DNA from: Toxoplasma gondii ME49
Lineage: Eukaryota > Apicomplexa > Conoidasida > Eucoccidiorida > Sarcocystidae
Direction: 5' to 3'
DNA: 64,000 nt
NCBI RefSeq assembly: GCF_000006565.2
Contig: NC_031476.1
Coordinates: 193,458-257,457 of the forward strand
Shown: positions 57,536 to 64,000 of the stretch, in pieces
How positions within the stretch are numbered: position 1 is the stretch's first letter
Layout: each line of letters opens with the position of its first letter
Program-made: the position numbers and the translations under genes
Notes under the pieces: model-generated
What the model was told of the DNA's origin: nothing
What the model saw: only the letters and a program-made list of their open reading frames with translations
Database searches by the model: none

Positions 57536-58295
57536 GGAGTGTGTGTGTAGCTTATGGGGTAGACGCGACTTGTCAACCAGCGACTGCTCTGGAAAAGTGG
57601 TGCTGCTTCATGGTAACATGTGAGCATTCTACATTCGAACGCGGTGACAGCAGTCAGAGAGACAGCGAGAAGAGCGAGACACTCTGAGAGAAGTCTGGAT
57701 ATGACAGCAGCTACAAGATACAGACAGCCGAGTTCGTTGGATTGCTAGACTCCTCCACCACCCGACTGGACTAAGCAAAACCATGTGGTGGAAAAAGGCG
57801 AACAAGAAACAGCAGACAGTAGGACGCTGAACGAGCAGTGACACAGCAGGCTACGCGCGAGAACAGCGAATAAGAGTGTAGCATACTTTTGCTGTTCTTC
57901 CCCCCACGCTGCTTCCTTTAAACGTTTACTTATAGGAAGGGATACACTCAAATCCGAACAGAGAACGCAAGAATTTGCAGTTCTTTTACGTAGTTGAATT
58001 ACATCACGTATACTTTGGTAAACGTTCCTCTTCGTTCCTTCCTTCCAGGCGTGTGTCAACACTGCTCCCCTGCATGCATTCTGAGATTCCACTGTTGCCG
58101 ATTTTCAGCAACGCCACGCAAATTCAGCAGCTCTCGCCTTTTGAATCGTTCTCGAGAAGTGCTCCCCGAACATGGTCCAGAGATTTCCCGACCAAACGTC
58201 AGTTTCACTCCTTTCTTAAAGATTACATCTCAGTTTCTCTGAAAACAACCGGAACAGAGTCAAATGGAGATCGGGACTAGCTGCCAGTGTGTCCT
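55781..58295. other. Intergenic region between cytochrome c and RING ligase genes
   Basis: Should hold the cytochrome c promoter and the RING-gene 3' UTR. A (TA)n tract lies at 57497-57533. Open frames at 55891-57065 on either strand show no recognisable family. Confidence 0.5.
57497..57533. repeat. (TA)n microsatellite
   Basis: Uninterrupted TA run in intergenic DNA. Confidence 0.9.
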
Positions 58296-61200
58296 CTAAG
58301 AGGACAAAGAAACCACCCCTTTCTTCTCCTCTTGCCGCTGTCTCCCTTCTTCTTCCTCTGCCGGAGCCGAGACCGAAAACTGTAAAGAAAAGTTGGACTT
58401 TGTCTCTTCCGGAAACCGTATTTCTTCCGGTTTCTCGGGAGAAACACCCGGGTCGGCCGTCGTTTTCTGGTAGCCCTCTAACTCTTCGCGACTGTTTGAC
58501 TTGACTTTCTCGTCGTGCAGTCTCGTCTGTGGCGTCGAAGAAATGTCGCAGTCGCGATCCTTCTCGCCTCGGCCGCCTTCACTTTTTTTAGCAGTGGCAT
58601 CCCCCTCGGACGACGCACACTCTGAAACTGCATGCTTCTCGGCCGCCCCGTCCACCTCGCCTGCTCGCTCGACCGATTCTTCTCTTTCTCCAGGAGACAA
58701 AAGAAGCCTTTCCGCCGCCTGCAGTTCTCTACACTGGTCTCGACAAGAGGTCGAGGAGGCACATGGAACCGACGAACAGATAAGATCCGACAAAGGCGCA
58801 GAAGCAAGGGAAGAGGAGGAATACGAGGAAGAGGAAAGAGCAGAGGATGAAGAAGAGGAAGTTAGCGACGCCGAAGGCGAGGAAAGAGTGGAGAGGAACG
58901 AACTGGCAGAGGGCGAAGAAGAGCTAGAAACAGACGCTTGTTCAGACGAAGGCGGTGGAACTGCGGAGGCATCATGTGGAGCGTCAGTGGCAAGGATGGG
59001 CACTGCCGCAATACGCGGAATTGGAGGCAAAGGGATTGCTCGAATGCCCTACGAAAAAACAATCGAAACACGATACGGCTACAAACCAACGTAGAAAATC
59101 ATCCGCATGCATCAAACAATACACGCGACGACCTTCTTCGATCTACGCCTCCATCACACGCTGAGCTGCGACGGAATATAGCACCAACATGCATGCTGTT
59201 TTGATTTTCTGTTCGTCGCACACACACTCTCTCACCCTCGTTTCAGCCTCACAGTTTTTACACATACATTCCTGTTTATGGACATAACGCATGTACACAA
59301 ACGCTTCTACTAAGTCCAAGCATATATATATATATATATGTATATAAATATATATTGAGATGTATAGACGTATTTGCACGCATGCACATGGGCATAGAAA
59401 AAAAGAAGAAATCCATGACGCTGGACACAACGCACGGAGCCCCGTATATATATATATATATGCAGGTGAAGCTAGGTGTGGAGACAGAGAAGATCGAAAT
59501 GGCTGAGAAGACACGCTCACTGGACAAGCCGAACTTGGATAGAGAGACCTTTTCACTTCCTCACCATCATGTCGATGACACAGCGGAGACCGCGTTCGAT
59601 GAGTCGACCAATGAACCCTGGGACTTGGTGCCCTCCAACAGTGAGTAAGAAGTCTGGAACTGGAGAAACATGGAAACGAAGACGATAGCAATCTGAAAAT
59701 GGCTATGAAAATGCACGTTACCGCCTTCTTAAAACCGGGTGCTCTCTAATTCTCTTCCAGCGGAAAACAGCTTTCGCCCTCTACAGAGTGACCTAAGAAA
59801 CTTAGTCGCACATATACATTTACAGACATATATACACATAAATACACACGCATACACATACAGACACATATGCATATATATATATATACATGAACGTATA
59901 TACACAAAGATATATCTACGTGCATGTAGTTATATATATATATATATTTGTATATAGATACGAAGATGTATGTCAGTGACGGGTCACACGCGGCTTATGG
60001 TTTCCATGGACTTTTAGGAAAAATGTGTCTCGTCTTTGACTCCTCGTCATCTCTCCTCACCCACCTCTCTCTCCTGTCCTCACAAGCGCCGACTGAGCGA
60101 CCCCGGAGCACCTCGGTTTCTCTATGACTGTTCAAAAGACCTCCTGACCGATTTGCGTTCACAGAGCTCTCGACAAAAGGCTAGAACATCACAGATGCAT
60201 GCGCATCCCCCATATAACACATACCTTTATATGGTCAAGAGATAAATATATATATATATATTTATGCTGTTGCTTGCGTATAGAAAATAGTTGGAGATAG
60301 AAGGTACTGCTTGTCTCGGTTTGAAGCTTCACGAGTCAAAGGTGCATGCAATAAATCTTCCAGAAGGGCCGTCGCCGGCAAGTGCGACAGATCTTCTCTC
60401 CGAGTTTCCTCCCCGATCCTAATGCAGGTCGACGAAGCCTTACTTTCGAGGTGGAAGGCGGCGATGGGAGAGAGGTTGAGGGCGGCAGCCTGAGTCATGC
60501 CCCAGAGAGTCGCAGCTGCGATGGAAGGCTCTGACGCGAGCGCCACAGATTCTTCAGCCAACATTTCAACCGCGACCGCTGCAGCGATCTCTTCGTCGGT
60601 TCGCGGCGGAGCAGACGCGGGAGGGGACACCGGCGCCTCTCTCCGTTCCTCCGTCTCTTCTCGATCTCCCCGTCTGTCTCCCTCGGTCAGTGAGGTAGCC
60701 GAAGAATCGCGACATGCGCCTCCGGCTGAGGGCGCAGGAGCGTCCGGGGGAGCCTGCGCAGGAAGGCCTTCGCGCGCCGAGGCGATGCCTGTCTCCGACT
60801 CCTCCCGCGCAGCGGAGATAACGAAGGAACCAGCGTCTCCGGCGCCGGGAGACCCAGCTCGGGCGGCTGCCTGGCGCAAGTACGGCGCCATAGCGGACTG
60901 AATCACGGAGGCAGGGAGAGGCGAAAAGGAGTTGAAGAGGTCAGCCGCTGCAGAGACTGTTTGCGGATCTGTCGACGGCAGGGCCAAGATGACGACGAGC
61001 GGTGTGTATGGCTCTGCATGCACCGAAAAGAGACGAAAAGCGCTCTGGACAGTGCTCCGAAGGGGTGCCTCGTGACGCAATTCTGCAGGCCATCCTGCGG
61101 TCGCGCAAGCGAGCCCCAACGTCAGACGCAGACAAAGACCACGCGCAAACAGCCGTGAAAGGCAGAGAAAGACAGATAAACGCATGCACTATATATTTGC

Positions 61201-63793
61201 AAGGACTGACGCATGCTCGTACGTGTACATACACATATACATACATATATACACACACATATATATATATATGTATAGATGTTTATATTTATATGTATAT
61301 ATATGTGTGGACAATGGAGAGAGAACAGGTTTGGGAACACGCACAGAAACAGAAATTTGGGACCGCTGATGAACGCGAGGCCCGTCTGACACTCACCATC
61401 GAAGTCGTCGTCGTCCGAATCTTCGACGAGCTCCGTAGCGCCCTCATCTCGTCGAGCTCGCCCCGAAGCCGCCTCTGCAGCTGCAGCAGCGATCACAGAA
61501 GCTGCAGCAGCAGCTCCAGACAAAGTCGAGGGCACAGAAGACGAAAAGGAAAAAGAGGAAGAAGAGGAAGATGAGGAGGAAGAAGAGGAAGAAGGAGAAG
61601 AAGAGGAAGAGGAAGAAGAGGGAGAAGAAGAGGAAGAGGAAGAAGAGGAAGGAGAAGAAGAGGGAGAAGAAGAAGAGGAAGGAGAAGAAGAGGGAGAAGA
61701 AGAGGAAGAAGAAGAGGAAGAGGAAGAAGAGGAAGGAGAAGAAGAGGGAGAAGAAGAGCAAGAAGGAGAAGAAGAGGGAGAAGGAGAAGAGGAAGAAGAA
61801 GATGAGGAGGCAGAAGGAGAAGAGGAAGAGGAAAAAGACGGCACCCGCTCGACGGATTGCGCAAGAGGTGACCTTGGCACAGTGAGGGTGGCAAGAAGAG
61901 GAGACTCATGAGTTCCAGAGAGCAACGCGGAAGAGGACGAGGAGGCAGAGCCTGTAGAAACGGAGACGCAGCTGTGAGAAGCCGCGGACGACTGGGGAGT
62001 CGAGACCGATGAGATGGGAGACTCAGAAGAAGAATCGAGTGCAGGAGACGAAGCTGCGGAGGCGCCGTCAGCAGAGGAAAGAGAGACGCCGACAGCCGAC
62101 TGAAGCGTCCCCACATCAGAAGCGAAACTATTGGAGACAGCTGGCAAACAAGAACGGCCTTCGCCTGGGTGAGCGCTTGAACTACTTGCAGCTACAAACG
62201 TGTGTCGTGGAGAAGAAGAGGAAGACGAAGACGAAGAAGAGGAGGAAGAAGACGAAGAAGAGGAGGAAGAAGAGGAAGAAGAGGAGGGAGAAGAGGAAGA
62301 AGAGGAGGAAGAAGAGGAAGAAGAAGAGGAAGAAGAGGAGGAAGAAGAGGAAGAAGAGGAGGAAGAAGAGGAAGAAGAAGCGGATGAAGAAGAAGTTGAT
62401 TCTTCGGCGGCTTGTGTGCGGTTTTGGATGCCTGTCTGTCCACCTTCCGTCCGAGCTGTTGAGGCAGAAGTTCGGGAAGGAAGAGCTGGGGCTCGGCAGC
62501 TGAAGGAAAAAGAAAAGTGGAGTGCGAGCAAATGAAACGCCATGCATGTGCAAGTATTCACATCTGTACCTATCGCCTTCACTTTCTACACTTCCGTGAA
62601 TACACAATGGTCACACATGCAGCCGTAAGTAAGACACAAATATATATATATATATATCGACATATGTGACGAATAGAGACGCAACACGGATGCAATGCCT
62701 ACACTGCTTGTATGCATATATATATATATATGTATATATGTAGAGAGAGATGATTAGGTACAAGTTCCTGTGGCGATTGGTGTTTGTTTCCTACACGGGG
62801 CAGATGATGTTTGAACTGGCCGTGAGCCACTGCTGGAGACAGGCGAAATGGAAGCTGTGGCTGCAGGGGAGGCGTTTGAAGCCTTCGCCTCTTCGGCGAC
62901 TCTCTCGACAAATGACACAGAAGAATCGATCCGAATCCGTTTCGCCATCTCCAGCTTCGTCGCTCCCTGCATCTGGCAAGACGCTTCCCAAAGTTCGACA
63001 AACGAGGAGGTGATTCCGCAAAGCCTGACTCTGAAGGCAGCGAGACAAAGCGCGACCAAATGCATGCACGCAGCCGACCGTAACATCTAGCGACACCTGA
63101 AACACAAGCATCCACCACTCTGCACACGCGTATGTATGCATATGCATATATATATGCATATATATATGCATACATATGTATATATATATATATGAGTGTT
63201 TGTGTAGGTGGTAAAGCTGCAGACGAAAGGTGAATACGCCTTGTTTTCGCAGGTAGCTGGGTAAAGATTCACATGCGTAACTACGTATTTTTGTGTGTAG
63301 TTAAATGGAGACAGATGCACATGCAGAACCAGACACCAGAGCTTTGTGTTGGGGAGCGAATCAAGATGGTGCGCATGCAAAAACGACCACCCGTCCATGG
63401 AGACAAGGGCGTCTCGAGGCATGTGCCGACAGATGTAGATCTTTCTGTTTGCAGGCGTCCAGTCCGTTGCCCGCATTTGCGGAGGAGGAGAAGCAAAAGG
63501 AGCCGGCAGAAATCCGTGTGAATCTGCAACTAAGCAGCGACTTCAAAAGCGAGACGCATCCGCGTATGCACAGTCTGAACAGAACTGCGGGCGGGTTCTT
63601 CAGATTCGGCTGTACGTACAGCTTGGTGAATGAGGCCGAACGCATTCTTCATGCGCATGAAGAGAAGAAGATCTGCAACGTGCAGAAGGCCGCTTGCTCC
63701 CTGCTGCCACACGAAAAACTGCTGAAGAATCAGGAGGACTCCAGTGGTGATGCGCATGAACTGCGTGCTCACCATGACGGCGGACCAGTACAA
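58296..63793 (-). CDS. RING-H2 membrane E3 ubiquitin ligase, HRD1/AMFR-like, 5' end off window
   Basis: Probable ER-membrane ligase of the ER-associated degradation type. Visible exons 63793-63620, 63096-62795, 62499-61397, 61094-60333, 59692-59565 and 59048-58296 match in phase (3,222 nt, 1,073 residues plus stop). The first visible exon encodes hydrophobic helices (FMRITTGVLLILQQFFVW and LLHVADLLLF). Then comes a C3H2C3 RING: FFCVICRES, LPCSHSFHFACLQQW and ICPVC, the last pair being completed across the intron between 62795 and 62499. Helices followed by a linker and RING-H2 is the HRD1/AMFR order. The tail has a long poly-Ser region, an acidic patch (VEDSDDDDFDG), an Ala-rich helical part and a second Ser-rich acidic end. 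The donor at 60333 is less certain; without it the protein would end at 60262. Upstream membrane exons lie beyond 64000. Confidence 0.85.
59317..59462. repeat. TA microsatellites in RING-gene intron
   Basis: (TA)n tracts at about 59319-59355 and 59444-59462 in the intron between exons 59692-59565 and 59048-58296. Confidence 0.8.
59805..59960. repeat. TACATA/TATATA simple-sequence block
   Basis: Low-complexity intronic sequence between exons 61094-60333 and 59692-59565; a further TA run lies at about 60243-60263. Confidence 0.8.
61220..61310. repeat. TACATA/TATATG microsatellite
   Basis: Simple sequence in the intron between exons 62499-61397 and 61094-60333 of the RING gene. Confidence 0.85.
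61545..61840. repeat. GAA/GAG triplet array coding poly-Ser on the minus strand
   Basis: Imperfect (GAAGAGGAA)n purine array. In the RING-gene frame (minus strand) it encodes a serine run with scattered Pro and Phe. Other frames on both strands are open as Glu/Lys/Arg or Leu/Phe runs and are shadows. Confidence 0.92.
62213..62395. repeat. GAA/GAC/GAG triplet array coding poly-Ser on the minus strand
   Basis: Second purine triplet array in the same RING-gene exon (62499-61397), again serine on the coding strand, with all frames open. Confidence 0.92.
62640..62745. repeat. TA microsatellites in intron after RING exon
   Basis: (TA)n tracts at about 62640-62657 and 62716-62740 in the intron that splits the RING finger. 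Confidence 0.8.
63130..63194. repeat. ATGCATATATAT microsatellite
   Basis: Imperfect (TATGCATATA)n repeat in the intron between exons 63793-63620 and 63096-62795. Confidence 0.85.
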
Positions 63794-64000
63794 CTGAAAC
63801 ACACATCGCATGCACGCCCCATCGGCGCCCACAATCTCAGACACAAAAAGAAAAGTCTAACGGAAAAAAAGATCTCGTTCACGTCTATCCAAATATACAA
63901 ATGCATATGATTATGTAAATATATATATATATATATGTACATGTGTATCTGTATGTTTGTGTATGTATGTATACCTGTATATATGTATACGTATATATAT
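63794..64000. other. Upstream intron of RING gene with TA-rich end
   Basis: Follows the acceptor at 63794-63795 and should be intronic. From about 63915 to the end it is TATATA/TGTATG simple sequence. No exon is recognised here. Confidence 0.6.

Noticed and set aside
58501..59094. Acidic plus-strand frame of 197 residues
   Set aside because: Antisense to the last RING-gene exon; Glu run is the complement of the serine run.
61122..62582. Poly-Leu/Phe and poly-Lys/Arg frames over the triplet arrays
   Set aside because: Shadows of the poly-Ser coding frame of the RING gene.
1..64000. CRISPR arrays, insertion sequences, bacterial operons, rRNA and tRNA genes
   Set aside because: None seen; the tandem repeats found are microsatellites or two-copy duplications without spacer structure, and no cloverleaf with intact arms was recognised by eye.

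Overview
The window looks like nuclear DNA of a tissue-cyst coccidian (Apicomplexa; Toxoplasma, Hammondia, Neospora or a close relative). Reasons: genes are broken into many exons with GT/AG introns and pyrimidine-rich acceptors; coding regions are GC-moderate and full of serine, glutamate and alanine runs; (TA)n and TATATG microsatellites are frequent; TGCATGC elements recur; and there is a plant-like ApiAP2 DNA-binding domain. I found no bacterial operons, CRISPR arrays, insertion sequences or rRNA/tRNA genes. Gene models were spliced by hand by matching reading-frame phase at visible splice sites. Where the phase closes across all exons (transaldolase, ApiAP2, LRAT, cytochrome c, RING ligase, most of the phosphodiesterase) the exon edges are fairly trustworthy.

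Layout. 1-3907 (-): HEAT-repeat protein resembling the PP2A scaffold (A/PR65) subunit, 3' end outside the window. 6818-10458 (-): complete six-exon transaldolase. 10459-15609: long gene-poor region between divergent genes. 15610-23444 (+): very large, mostly disordered ApiAP2 transcription factor with one AP2 domain. 27061-31706 (+): about 1,008-residue protein ending in an LRAT-type (NlpC/P60-like) Cys/His domain. 34153-37047 (+): single-exon LIM plus DA1-like HExxH metallopeptidase. 39526-about 52200 (-): multi-exon membrane protein joining transmembrane helices, a voltage-sensor-like module and a cyclic-nucleotide phosphodiesterase domain that lacks most of its metal ligands. 53945-54319 (-): possible small secreted protein. 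54789-55780 (-): divergent cytochrome c. 58296-63793 (-): RING-H2 membrane E3 ligase of HRD1/AMFR type, 5' end outside the window.

The genes do not form an obvious pathway; they are an ordinary eukaryotic neighbourhood. The most unusual contents are the voltage-sensor/pseudo-phosphodiesterase fusion and the DA1-like ubiquitin-linked peptidase. A RING ER-type ligase, a DA1-like peptidase and an LRAT-type domain in one window is probably coincidence. Notable DNA structures are a perfect 48-bp palindrome in an intron, a recurring GGTGTA-NN-TACACC element, and a 99-bp tandem duplication in a transaldolase intron.
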